The notes below the pieces were generated by a model. The model was not told the DNA's origin. It made no database searches and was given only the letters and a program-made list of their open reading frames with translations. 64,000 bases of DNA from DATKUA01 sp965602675 (GTDB lineage Bacteria; Acidobacteriota; DATKUA01): contig CBFCZO010000002.1 of the NCBI GenBank assembly GCA_965602675.1, positions 1-64,000 on the forward strand, written 5' to 3'. The position numbers were made by a program, and so were the translations under genes. Shown here in pieces: positions 53,436 through 62,518 of this stretch (position 1 is the stretch's first letter; every line of letters begins with the position of its first letter).

Positions 53436-53921
53436 ATGCAAACCCTGGTTCTAGGGCTGGGAAACAAGCTGCTGAGCGATGATGCAGTCGGTCTGCTTGT
53501 CGCCCAGGAGGTCAGGGAGGCTGTTGCAGACCGAGAAGACATCGTTGTGAAGTGTGGCGAGGTGGCCGGATTCAGGCTCGTTGATATGCTCGTCGGATAC
53601 GACAAGGCAATCGTGGTCGACGCGATCATCAGTGACAAGGAGCCCCCAGGCGAGTGCTACTGGCTTGATCTCGCTGAACTGCGCCATCCCCTGAAAAACC
53701 TCTCGAATCACAACATGCATCTAGCCGACGCAATTGATATTGGTAACAAACTCGGACTGAAAATGCCTAAAGAGATGAAAGTCCTCGCCGTTGAGGTGGA
53801 AGATTGTTACACGCTGGCAGAAAATATCGGGCCGGTAGCCGCGAATGCCGTGGGTAAAGCAGCGGCGATGATCCTTGGAGAGCTTGGTTTGGAGCGTAAT
53901 TCTCCCACGAATGAGATTTAA
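53436..53921 (+). CDS. [NiFe] hydrogenase maturation protease
   Basis: A 161-residue endopeptidase that trims the C-terminus of the large subunit once nickel is inserted. LGLGNKLLSDDAVG (nickel-sensing Glu/Asp region), VVDAIISDKEPPG with the Asp ligand, and the SNHNMHLADAI His segment fit the HyaD/HycI/FrxA family. I use the ATG at 53436, preceded by GCGGAG. Its position after mvhA and the 25-residue tail on MvhA make the substrate clear by inference. Hyp genes for NiFe(CN)2CO assembly are not in the window. Confidence 0.92.
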   Translation: MQTLVLGLGNKLLSDDAVGLLVAQEVREAVADREDIVVKCGEVAGFRLVDMLVGYDKAIVVDAIISDKEPPGECYWLDLAELRHPLKNLSNHNMHLADAIDIGNKLGLKMPKEMKVLAVEVEDCYTLAENIGPVAANAVGKAAAMILGELGLERNSPTNEI

Positions 53922-53942
53922 AACTGTCTACAGCCAGATAAT

Positions 53943-53973
53943 AGAAGACGGCGGAGCGACCGCCGCCTTCTTT
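53943..53973. terminator. Bidirectional terminator between the protease and NTF2-like genes
   Basis: AGAAG-a-CGGCGG (43-54) pairs with CCGCCG-c-CTTCT (60-71), loop of 5, with T-rich sequence on both strands' exits. The two flanking genes converge here. Confidence 0.75.
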
Positions 53974-53992
53974 AGCATGAGTTTCTGGAGAT

Positions 53993-54433
53993 TTATTTCC
54001 TCGTCGGGAAAGAGATTTTGTTTACGATCCACCACTTGCCGTCGATTTTTAGCATGTTGAAGTAATCGATGAATCGCACACGGTCGTTTTCCAGCCGCAC
54101 CTTGGCCGATGCGGCATGCCCATCCACGTCAACATAGTAGACTTCAAAGTCCCAGTTGAGATCGGGATTGGCTTTTGACGGATCGAAGTAACCAAGATAA
54201 GTCTTCTTGTCAGTGATGCTTAGCTTGCCTTCCCTGATCGAGTAGAGGTGCCACTCTTCATGAAAAATCTGGTCGAGCAGTTTCGGATCGGAGCCCTTTT
54301 GCCCGCCGTAGTAGTAATCGGTGATCGCTTTCTTGATGACATCTTTTTCAGTGTTGTCTTCGACCGCCGTAAAAGCAGCTATGAAGCTGAAGAGCAGTAC
54401 TGACGAGAGGATGAGCAGAGCGATTTTCTTCAT
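53993..54433 (-). CDS. Secreted NTF2-like (lumazine-binding-like) protein
   Basis: A 146-residue protein with a Sec signal peptide (MKKIALLILSSVLLFSFIAAFTAVE) and an NTF2/SnoaL-like fold: DVIKKAITDYYYG, LLDQIFHEEWHLYSI, and the closing DYFNMLKIDGKWWIVNKI typical of putative lumazine-binding proteins. Binding partner unknown. It is monocistronic; AGGAGGT-like sequence precedes the ATG on the minus strand. Unrelated to the hydrogenase operon in orientation. Confidence 0.8.
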   Translation of the reverse strand: MKKIALLILSSVLLFSFIAAFTAVEDNTEKDVIKKAITDYYYGGQKGSDPKLLDQIFHEEWHLYSIREGKLSITDKKTYLGYFDPSKANPDLNWDFEVYYVDVDGHAASAKVRLENDRVRFIDYFNMLKIDGKWWIVNKISFPTRK

Positions 54434-54586
54434 TGCAACCTCCTGAAATAATGCTGAGTGAGAATCACCTACCTTTTTACTCCTTCAATCGTTGGGAGAT
54501 CATCGCGCGATGAACATAACTATATTCATCAATCACCGAAGCAAATGTAAGCGGTCTTACGATATGTGACTTTTATCGCATATGAC

Positions 54587-54618
54587 TGTGGCCCGCGAGT
54601 GTTTAAGGGCGGACCACA
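54587..54618 (-). terminator. Hairpin after the RND permease gene
   Basis: TGTGG-c-CCGC (54587-54596) and GCGG-a-CCACA (54609-54618) form a 9-bp stem with one mismatch, 14 bp after the stop on the minus strand. No T-run follows. Confidence 0.4.
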
Positions 54619-54631
54619 GAGTTACCTAGGA

Positions 54632-57600
54632 TTAAGCCTCAGTTTCGGTTGCAGCGGCCTTGTCGATCACGACTTTGCGCCTGTCGATCAGCGCGTAAAC
54701 CGTCGGGATGACTACCAGGGTGAGCAGCGTCGAGCTGAGCAAGCCGGCGATGACCGTCCATGCCATCGGTGCCCTGATCTCCGCGCCGGCCCCGAGCCCC
54801 AGCGCCAGCGGCAACAGGCCCAGAACGGTTGTCAATGTGGTCATCAAAATCGGGCGTAGGCGCACCTTACCGGCCTCGATAATCGCCTCCATCTTATCCA
54901 GCCCGCGTTCGCGCAGCTGATTGATATAGTCGACGAGCACGATGGCGTTGTTGACCACGATACCGGCCAGCATGATGACTCCTATAAGGACCACAATACT
55001 TACCGGCGTGCCGACCAGAGCAAGGAAATAGACAACTCCGATCAGAGCAAGCGGGATGGTGAAGATGATGATGAATGGCTGCAGCAACGACTCGAACTGC
55101 GAAGCCATCACGATGTAGACAAGGAAAATGGCCAACGCCAACGCCCAGGCAAGCGAATTGCTCGATACTTCCATCTCCTCGGTCTGGCCGGTGATCTCGT
55201 AACGGTATTCAGGCAGCCAGCCGGAATCCATGCGAAGGCGTTGAAGACGCTGGTCGATCTGTTCCCTCGCGGTCCCGAGATCGATGTCCTTGAGATTCGA
55301 AGTTATCAGCGCTGTCCGCTCTTTGTCGATGCGGCGGATCTCGTTTGGCCCTTCCCGTGTAAGGATATTGGCTACCGTGCTCAGCTTGATTCTCTCTGTC
55401 TCCGTGGGGCGCAACTCTAGGTTTGACAGGTCGCTGTAATCCTTGATGTCGGCACGCTGCAGCCGCACGCGAATGTCGAACTGGCGGTCCTCCTTGCGAA
55501 ATTCGCCGGCTAAGCGGCCCTCAACCATGTCGCGGACGCTCCGTGCCGTATCGGCGATATCCATGTTGTAGAGCTTGAGCTTGTCGCGGTCGTAGAGAAT
55601 CTGCAACTCGGGGTTACCGGGCTGAACCGTGTTCTTCAAGTCGGTAAGGCCTTCGATCTGCTCCATCGCGAGAATGGCCTCGTTCGAGTATTGCTTGAGG
55701 AACTGGCGCTCCGGACCCTTGATTTCTACCTCGATCGGCGTCTTGAAGCTGAACAGCACCGGCCTGTCGAATGTCACCGATGTTAGGCCCGGAATCAGGG
55801 TAAGGCGTTCGCGGATGAGATTGATCGCCCGCTCTTCGGCGCCCTGGATTTCCTCCTGCTCGGCGAGGCGGACTGTGACCACCGCAGTGTTTTCACCCTC
55901 GTCGCTGCGCGTGTTGGATTCCTTCTCCGCGCCCACAACGGTAGCGGTAGTCTCGAAGGCGCTGCCATTCCCTCCGTTCATGCCCTGAAGCGATTCTCTG
56001 ATGGCGTTCTCAACCTCCCGTGTCAGCTCGTTCGTACGCTCGATATCGGTGCCGACCGGGGCCTTGATCCTCACATTGAACTCTCCCTGGTGGACCTCCG
56101 GAATCAGGTTCGATTTGAGCCCGAACATCAAGCTGCCGGCATGCACAGCGATGATAATAACTATGGCGATGACAGCGATCTGGTTCTTCAGCGACCAACT
56201 AATCAGATAAGGATATCCGGCGTTGATGCCGTCGATGATCTTGCCGAAGACGAAAAGTATCGGCTTGAGAATCCAGCCCACGACAAAGCCGATGGCTCCG
56301 AACATCAGACGCAGAACGTAGAACAACACCAGGATAGCAATCCTGAACAGCTTTCCGAAGGCTTCAAGAGCGAAGTGAATGACGAATATCAGGCCTATAT
56401 ACAAATGGACTGGGATAACGGTAAATACTCGAATCACCTTGCCGAACCAGCCGAGCTTCTTGCCCCAGTATTTGTTGAACCGCTCCGCCGTCAGTACAGC
56501 CGAGTTGAACGGCCGTCCCAGCAAATCCAACACCAAATCCACGATGAATAAGGCTGTAAACAAGGCGTGATGCGGTAAGAACAGAATGTATTTGGCAGGC
56601 GATGCCAGCAGGCCCTTCTCGTGAGCCCAAAACCGCCTGATCCTGCCGGTGAAAAGCCCCCAAGCCTTGATTCGGCCGAATATTTTAAGTTCTTTGCTGG
56701 CGAAATCGAACGGTACTTGCCGCGAAGCCAGCATGGGAATGAAGAAGAGCGCGCAGAGCAGGGCTGCAAGCAGAGAGAAAACGACCGCCAGCGACATGTC
56801 TCCGAACACCTGGCCCGCTACACCTTCGACGAAAACAATCGGGGCGAAAACGGCGATCGTGGTCAGCGTCGAAGCGATGACGGCTCCGCCTACCTCGCCC
56901 GTGCCGCGGACAACCGCCTCGATCAGCGAATCACCTTCCTCGCGGCAGCGGAAAACCGACTCGAGCACGACGATCGAGCTGTCGACCAGCATGCCTATGC
57001 CCAGCGCCAGGCCGCCCAGCGACATGATGTTGAGCGAGACACCGAAAAGCATCATCGGTGCAAAGGTCGCCACGACGGACAGCGGGATAGTCAGGCCGAT
57101 GATAATTGTCGACTTGAAACTGCGCAGGAACAGGAAAAGGATGATTATTGCGAGAATACCGCCGATGACGGCGTTGCTCAGCACTTCATCGATAGAGCTC
57201 TGAATGAAGATCGACTGGTCGGTGAGAACGTCGAATTTCCAGCCCAGGCCCTTGATTTCGAAAGCGAGGAATGCGGGGGGGGGTATCTGCTGCATACCTC
57301 CGCCCGGGCCTCCCTGTCGCCTGCCTTCTTCACTGCGCTCTGGCTGCGTGGTTTCGCCTTCCTGAGCCTTACGCATCATCTCTTCGTATCGCTCGGCTTC
57401 GAGCCTCTCCTGCTCCGTGCCGAAGATACGTTCGCCAACGAGACGGGCGACTTCCACTATGTTGGCGTCGGCCTCCTTGAATATCTGCAATTCGACGCTC
57501 GGCTGCTCGTCGACGCGTGTGTAGATCTCGCGTTCCTTGTTCTCCCAGCGAACGTTGGCCAACTCGTTGAGCCTGATTTCCACGCCGTTGCGGCGATCGA

Positions 57601-58396
57601 TGATCAAGTTGCGTATCGTATCGAGATCCTTGAACTCGTTGAGCACCCGCACCTGGAATTCGGTATCTCCTTCACGCAGATCTCCTCCGGGCATGTTTAT
57701 ATTGCCGCTCTGAACCCGGTTGATGACCTGCTGCGGGCTGATGCGCTTGGCGCGCAGGGCGTCGATATCCAGATCTATCAGAAGCTCACGCTCCAGGCCG
57801 CCCCTGATCCGGACGGCCGCTACACCCTCGACAGCCTCGATCTTGTCGCGGATCTCATATTCGGCGTGCTCGCGCAGCCGCATCGCCATTTCCTTGTCGG
57901 TAATCCCCTCTTCGTTTTCCGTGGCGAACAGGGCGATGCGCATGATGGGATCGAGCGACGGATCGTATCGAAGGATTATCGGCGACCTCGCCTCTTCAGG
58001 CAGGATTAGCTGGTCGAGCTTCTCGCGTACGTCCGCAGTGGCCGTGTTCATGTCGGTTTTCCAACCGAACTCGAGGATTACGTCGGAGAGGCCCGCCTTG
58101 GATATGGAGCTCAAATTGACAAGATTGTCGACCGAGGCGATGGCATCCTCGATCCTGCGTGTGACGTCGTTTTCGACGTCTTCAGGAGCCGTGCCGGGAT
58201 ACTCCGTCCTAATCGTTAGCGACGGGTAAGTGATATCAGGCATTAGGTTTAGGGGCAGCCTGCGGTAGCTGAGAAGTCCGAAAACGAATATGCCGATAAC
58301 TATCATCAGGATCGCAACCGGGCGGGTGGTGGTGACTCTGAAGCTCTCCCTGATCTGGCCCTTTGTTTTTCTGATATTCGTGCCGATGTTTTCCAC
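54632..58396 (-). CDS. RND efflux inner-membrane permease with enlarged TM6-TM7 linker
   Basis: A 1254-residue proton-driven efflux permease starting at GTG (AcrB/MdtB/HAE1 type). The N-terminal TM1 is followed by porter domains (LNLMPDITYPSLTIRTEYPGTAPEDVE), the TM2-6 block with LALGIGMLVDSSIVVLES (the Asp of the proton relay), and the second porter and TM8-12 block ending GLGAGAEIRAPMAWTVIAG. Typical length is about 1030-1070. The excess sits between TM6 and TM7 (about residues 550-735), where about 40 residues are usual. It contains three or four additional hydrophobic stretches. The adaptor gene lies 43 bp upstream on the same strand. No TolC-like gene is present. Confidence 0.92.
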   Translation of the reverse strand: MENIGTNIRKTKGQIRESFRVTTTRPVAILMIVIGIFVFGLLSYRRLPLNLMPDITYPSLTIRTEYPGTAPEDVENDVTRRIEDAIASVDNLVNLSSISKAGLSDVILEFGWKTDMNTATADVREKLDQLILPEEARSPIILRYDPSLDPIMRIALFATENEEGITDKEMAMRLREHAEYEIRDKIEAVEGVAAVRIRGGLERELLIDLDIDALRAKRISPQQVINRVQSGNINMPGGDLREGDTEFQVRVLNEFKDLDTIRNLIIDRRNGVEIRLNELANVRWENKEREIYTRVDEQPSVELQIFKEADANIVEVARLVGERIFGTEQERLEAERYEEMMRKAQEGETTQPERSEEGRRQGGPGGGMQQIPPPAFLAFEIKGLGWKFDVLTDQSIFIQSSIDEVLSNAVIGGILAIIILFLFLRSFKSTIIIGLTIPLSVVATFAPMMLFGVSLNIMSLGGLALGIGMLVDSSIVVLESVFRCREEGDSLIEAVVRGTGEVGGAVIASTLTTIAVFAPIVFVEGVAGQVFGDMSLAVVFSLLAALLCALFFIPMLASRQVPFDFASKELKIFGRIKAWGLFTGRIRRFWAHEKGLLASPAKYILFLPHHALFTALFIVDLVLDLLGRPFNSAVLTAERFNKYWGKKLGWFGKVIRVFTVIPVHLYIGLIFVIHFALEAFGKLFRIAILVLFYVLRLMFGAIGFVVGWILKPILFVFGKIIDGINAGYPYLISWSLKNQIAVIAIVIIIAVHAGSLMFGLKSNLIPEVHQGEFNVRIKAPVGTDIERTNELTREVENAIRESLQGMNGGNGSAFETTATVVGAEKESNTRSDEGENTAVVTVRLAEQEEIQGAEERAINLIRERLTLIPGLTSVTFDRPVLFSFKTPIEVEIKGPERQFLKQYSNEAILAMEQIEGLTDLKNTVQPGNPELQILYDRDKLKLYNMDIADTARSVRDMVEGRLAGEFRKEDRQFDIRVRLQRADIKDYSDLSNLELRPTETERIKLSTVANILTREGPNEIRRIDKERTALITSNLKDIDLGTAREQIDQRLQRLRMDSGWLPEYRYEITGQTEEMEVSSNSLAWALALAIFLVYIVMASQFESLLQPFIIIFTIPLALIGVVYFLALVGTPVSIVVLIGVIMLAGIVVNNAIVLVDYINQLRERGLDKMEAIIEAGKVRLRPILMTTLTTVLGLLPLALGLGAGAEIRAPMAWTVIAGLLSSTLLTLVVIPTVYALIDRRKVVIDKAAATETEA

Positions 58397-58439
58397 TTTT
58401 GTTACCTGTAGAATTTAGATTGGAGACTGCAAAGGCCGA

Positions 58440-59630
58440 TCAGCCTTCCGAGGCCGCGTTGCGTTCGCCCTCGCCGGGTCTTTCCTCATCCACCAGGCGA
58501 ACCTTCGTGCCATCCTTTAGCCCGGTCTGGCCGACCACGACAATCCTCTCGCCTTCATCCAGGCCCGAAAGTGACTCAACGAAATCGGTGTCGGAATAAC
58601 CGGGGCTGAGCGTGAGCCTGCGAGCTTTTTCCTCGCGGATTACGAAAATGTACATCCGGTTCTCGTCATAGAGAATGGCACTCTTGGGTATCAGGATGGT
58701 GTCGGTATGCGTGTCGGTGATCAGCTTTACCCTGACATACATCCCGGGGCGCAGCAACCTTGCAGGGTCTTGGTATTGAATCGTGATCTTTATCGTATTC
58801 GTCTGCGGATCCACAACGGGAGAGATTCGCTTTATGCCGCCGGTAAATTCCCTGCCCGGCAGCGACTCGGTTGTTATCAGGGCGCTTGTGCTCCTGCCCT
58901 TCTCGGCAACCATCAAAAAATAATCGCTTTCGGGAATATGGATATTTACCACAAGGCTCCTGGGATCGAACAGCGTGTAGAGCTTCACCGACGGATCGAC
59001 TTTCTGCCCGAGGCGAACCAGCCGTTCAGAGACGATGCCGTTGATCGTGGATATGATGTTGGTGTATTCCAGCGAGGTTTTCTTCTGTTCCCAGTCGATT
59101 CTCGCCTGTTCGAATTCATACTCGGCGTTGATAAGGTCGTTTTCGGCGAGGACTTTTCTCTCAACCTGGTGCTTGATCCTCTCGAGATCGCGCTCGGCTT
59201 TCTCCATCATCGACTTGGCCTTCGACTCGGCCAGCCTCAGTTCCTCGTCCTCGAGCTTGCAGAGCGGCTTGTCCTTGCCTATGGTATCGCCCTCCTCCGC
59301 ATTGAGCTCGGTTACCGTGCCGGTGACTCGCGAGTAGATGTCGACCGTCTGCTCCGCCTCGATCACTGCCGTCGAGAGGATGCCGGTGGCTATATCTCCC
59401 CGGGAGACGGCGATCGTTCGGACGGGAACTCCACCCTGCTGTTGAAATTCACCTTGTTCCCCGCTTTCGCCGGATTCCTCGCCATTGGCGCGTTGTTGCC
59501 CATTGTTTTCTGATTGTTGATCGGAGGAATTGTCGTCCCCTGAGCCTCCGCCGCCACACGCACCAAGCGCCAGGATTAGAGAAAGCAGAGTCGGCAGGAT
59601 AATAAACCTATAAGTTCTTTTGCCCTTCAT
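58440..59630 (-). CDS. RND efflux periplasmic adaptor lipoprotein
   Basis: A 396-residue membrane fusion protein. Signal peptide with lipobox ALGAC (Cys at about residue 25), then a low-complexity Gly/Gln/Glu-rich spacer to about 65. A barrel-sandwich hybrid, a helical hairpin (about 125-190, EDEELRLAESKAKSMMEKAERDLERIKHQVERKVL), beta-barrel and membrane-proximal domain (GYSDTDFVESLSGLDEGERIV) follow. It bridges the permease to an outer-membrane channel. GGAGAG is 4 bases before the ATG. Confidence 0.93.
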   Translation of the reverse strand: MKGKRTYRFIILPTLLSLILALGACGGGGSGDDNSSDQQSENNGQQRANGEESGESGEQGEFQQQGGVPVRTIAVSRGDIATGILSTAVIEAEQTVDIYSRVTGTVTELNAEEGDTIGKDKPLCKLEDEELRLAESKAKSMMEKAERDLERIKHQVERKVLAENDLINAEYEFEQARIDWEQKKTSLEYTNIISTINGIVSERLVRLGQKVDPSVKLYTLFDPRSLVVNIHIPESDYFLMVAEKGRSTSALITTESLPGREFTGGIKRISPVVDPQTNTIKITIQYQDPARLLRPGMYVRVKLITDTHTDTILIPKSAILYDENRMYIFVIREEKARRLTLSPGYSDTDFVESLSGLDEGERIVVVGQTGLKDGTKVRLVDEERPGEGERNAASEG

Positions 59631-59775
59631 TTGCTCTCCGCTGGTTATCGGTTACTCTCTTCCCACTCGACACTAGAATACGATAAGGTCGAGTCAAAAG
59701 TTCGTATTTCACGCCGCCCGTTAGTTTTATACGATCTTGGATCAATTGTCATTCGTCCAGGCACCCTTAAGGTTC

Positions 59776-59805
59776 TTGCTAGGCCGACCTCTTTGCGGCT
59801 AGAAT
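59776..59805 (+). promoter_or_regulatory. Sigma-70-type promoter for tRNA-Arg
   Basis: TTGCTA (59776-59781), 18-base spacer, TAGAAT (59800-59805); the tRNA begins 13 bp later. Confidence 0.55.
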
Positions 59806-59817
59806 GAATCTCCTTGG

Positions 59818-59892
59818 GCCCCCCTAGCTCAACGGACAGAGCGGCGGCCTCCGGAGCCGTAGATAGAGGTTCGATTCCTCTGGGGGGTACCA
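59818..59892 (+). tRNA. tRNA-Arg (CCG)
   Basis: A 75-nt cloverleaf with encoded CCA. Acceptor GCCCCCC/GGGGGGT (first pair G-T), D-stem GCTC/GAGC, anticodon loop CTCCGGA (anticodon CCG), T-arm GAGG-TTCGATT-CCTC, discriminator A. The only other tRNA in the window is tRNA-Gly(CCC). Confidence 0.95.
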
Positions 59893-60134
59893 CTTCCCCC
59901 TCCCTGCCATACTGTTTGTCGCCATTCACATCGTTTTGGTTTTTTTAGCCTGGAAGCAACCTATCCGCATTTTATCTAGTCATAATTTGTAGACGTAGTT
60001 GTAGCCATAATTCATCGACAACTGAATCTCCAGAAGAATTTTAACCGCGACCAAAAAAGAAAATAGAAATTTGCAGGATAAAAAGGGAAACCTTCCAAGT
60101 TAACCGCGCGAATCCAGGGTCGGAGGGCAATGGT

Positions 60135-62378
60135 ATGAAAACGACTGCACTCAGTGCGATTTCTCTGGTTCTTGTGCTTGCACTAACTACGGTGGTCACG
60201 GCTCAATCCGGCAATGAAACAAGTGGTGGGACTGTTGATAATCCATACTTATTGACTTGCACTGAAACGGATATAAAAATCGACGGAGTGCTCGATGAGC
60301 AGGCATGGCAAAAAGCTCTGAGGCTGGAGCTTAATTACGAGATTCGACCAGGCGAAAATATCGTGCCGCTGGTCAAGACCGAAGTCTTTGTAACCTACAA
60401 TAAAAGCTATTTCTATGCGGCTTTCCGATGCTACGATCCCGACCCGGCCTCGATCCGGGCTCGTTACCGTGACCATGATGGCTGCACGGCCGATGATATG
60501 GTCAGCGTTATTCTGGACACCTTCAATGACGAGCGCCGCGGATACCTTCTGATGATGAATCCGCGCGGCGCTCAATACGACGCGATAAAAACTGAAAGTG
60601 GCGAGGATTCCAGTTGGGATGCGATCTGGGATTGCGCGGGCAGGATCCACGATTGGGGATGGTCCGCCGAAATGGAAATCCCGTTTTCTTCACTGCGCTT
60701 TCAGCACAGCGAAAGCGCGCAGGTTTGGGGCTTCGATCTCCGGCGAGTTCATCCACGCAATTATCGCCGTATTTTCGGAACAACCCCTCTGGAAAAAGGT
60801 AACAACTGCTTTTACTGCCAACTACCGAAATTCAGCGGCTTTGAAGGCGTTTCCCCGGGCAGGAACATAGAGATCAATCCGACGATTACAGCCGTGCGCA
60901 CGGATGAGCGCCGGGGACTGCCGGACGGCGATTTCGAGAAACTCGATCAGAATGCCGATTTTGGGCTGACGACAAAATGGGGCATCACGCCGAACATGAC
61001 CTTCAGTGCTTCTCTCAATCCAGACTTCTCTCAGATCGAGGCCGACTCGCTGCAGCTTGATATCAACCAGCCTTTCGCCCTCTACTACCAGGAGAAGCGG
61101 CCTTTCTTCACTGAGGGCACAGATTTCTTCAACAGCAGATTGAAAGTCATCCACACCCGCACGATGCGCGATCCCAATTGGGGCCTGAAGCTGACCGGCA
61201 AGACGGGAACCAACACCATCGGCGCCTACGTCGTCAGGGACAACCTGACGAACATCATCTTCCCGGGAAGCCAGCACTCCGATTCGGTATCCCTGCCGAT
61301 GGAATCCACAGCCTCCGTATTCCGCTACAAGAGGGACATAAGCAACAAGTACACCCTGGGCGCGATCGTCACCGACCGCGAGGGTGGCGATTACTTCAAC
61401 CGGGTATACGGCTTCGACGGCGATTTCCGAGTTACTGACGCCGACTTCATCCAGGCGCAGATTCTCGTCTCGAGCACGCGATATCCTGAAGAGACAGCAC
61501 GGGGTTTCGCGCAGGAGCCTGATAGTTTCAGCGGCTCCGCCATGGCTTTCAGATATTTGCATTCAACCAGGAACCTGCAGACAAATATCAGGTATACGGG
61601 CATAAGCGAGAACTTCAGAGCCGATTTGGGATACATGCCCCAGGTTAACTACGACTTGTTTTCCGGCTACGTGATACCCAGATGGTACGGCAAGCCCGGC
61701 AGCTGGTGGTCTGAAATATCGATCGGACTGGAGCTTGATTACTTTGCGGAGCGCAACGGCACGCCGCTTGACAGAAATTTCAGTTACTGGATTGACATCG
61801 ACGCCGCGATGCAAACATACATCGAGTTATCCGGATTTGTGAAAAACGAGTTGTATAACGGGACCGAATTCAAGAGAAACGGCAACACGGTTTCATTCAG
61901 ATTCAGACCAAGTGGGAGCTTGAGCATTGGCACGAGTGTTTTTCTCGGTGATGGAATCGACTATGCCAACACCAGGCCGGCGGAGGTTTTCAGCATCAGC
62001 CCGGAGATCACTTATAATATCGGGGCTCACTTACGGTTGGACTTCTCTCATAATTACGAACGCCTGGACGTCGAGTCGGGCCGCTTATATGCCGCCAACA
62101 TCAGTCAGTTAACGGCGGTCTACCAGCTCAACAGGAGATCTTTCTTCCGTTCGATACTTCAGTATGTCAATTACGATTACACCTCTTCCCTTTACCTTGT
62201 CCCTCGAGATCCTGCGTTCAGCCGCCTGTTCACCCAAGCGCTGTTCTCATACAAGATCAACCCGTTCACCGTGCTCTTCTTAGGGTACAGCGATAATTAC
62301 TACGGAAACCAGAATTACGGCCTTACTCAGGCGAACCGCACATTCTTCGTCAAGCTGGGATACGCCTGGACGCTGTAG
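60135..62378 (+). CDS. CBM9-like/DUF5916 outer-membrane beta-barrel protein
   Basis: A 747-residue protein with a Sec signal peptide (to about residue 23, VTAQS). Residues 45-210 form a carbohydrate-binding-module-9-like domain (IDGVLDEQAWQKA, SWDAIWDCAGRIHDWGWSAEMEIPFSSLRF), followed by DUF5916 (about 235-747). It includes SLNPDFSQIEADSLQLDINQPFALYYQEKRPFFTEG and a long run of alternating strands rich in aromatic residues, ending with an outer-membrane-type C-terminal strand (VKLGYAWTL). This family is common in Bacteroidetes and relatives and is poorly understood. AGGG upstream of the ATG serves as ribosome binding site. Likely outer-membrane. Confidence 0.85.
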   Translation: MKTTALSAISLVLVLALTTVVTAQSGNETSGGTVDNPYLLTCTETDIKIDGVLDEQAWQKALRLELNYEIRPGENIVPLVKTEVFVTYNKSYFYAAFRCYDPDPASIRARYRDHDGCTADDMVSVILDTFNDERRGYLLMMNPRGAQYDAIKTESGEDSSWDAIWDCAGRIHDWGWSAEMEIPFSSLRFQHSESAQVWGFDLRRVHPRNYRRIFGTTPLEKGNNCFYCQLPKFSGFEGVSPGRNIEINPTITAVRTDERRGLPDGDFEKLDQNADFGLTTKWGITPNMTFSASLNPDFSQIEADSLQLDINQPFALYYQEKRPFFTEGTDFFNSRLKVIHTRTMRDPNWGLKLTGKTGTNTIGAYVVRDNLTNIIFPGSQHSDSVSLPMESTASVFRYKRDISNKYTLGAIVTDREGGDYFNRVYGFDGDFRVTDADFIQAQILVSSTRYPEETARGFAQEPDSFSGSAMAFRYLHSTRNLQTNIRYTGISENFRADLGYMPQVNYDLFSGYVIPRWYGKPGSWWSEISIGLELDYFAERNGTPLDRNFSYWIDIDAAMQTYIELSGFVKNELYNGTEFKRNGNTVSFRFRPSGSLSIGTSVFLGDGIDYANTRPAEVFSISPEITYNIGAHLRLDFSHNYERLDVESGRLYAANISQLTAVYQLNRRSFFRSILQYVNYDYTSSLYLVPRDPAFSRLFTQALFSYKINPFTVLFLGYSDNYYGNQNYGLTQANRTFFVKLGYAWTL

Positions 62379-62518
62379 CTCAAAAAATCTGGAACTTCCT
62401 CACTGTTAAAATCATTTGGTGAGGTGCACACTTCGCCGCCTCCCTCCGGAGTGGTGTATGAGGTGGGCGAATTGTTGCGTTGGGTGGTATCCTAAGCGCT
62501 GGATTCACTGACAAGATT

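Noticed and set aside
54632..58396. Two fused transporters rather than one permease
   Set aside because: Only one set of porter and TM blocks is present; the excess is an insertion in one loop.
59645..59929. A minus-strand reading frame of 94 residues over the tRNA-Arg region
   Set aside because: Its middle is the complement of the tRNA (translated tRNA artefact of the RGIEPLST kind); no ribosome binding site.
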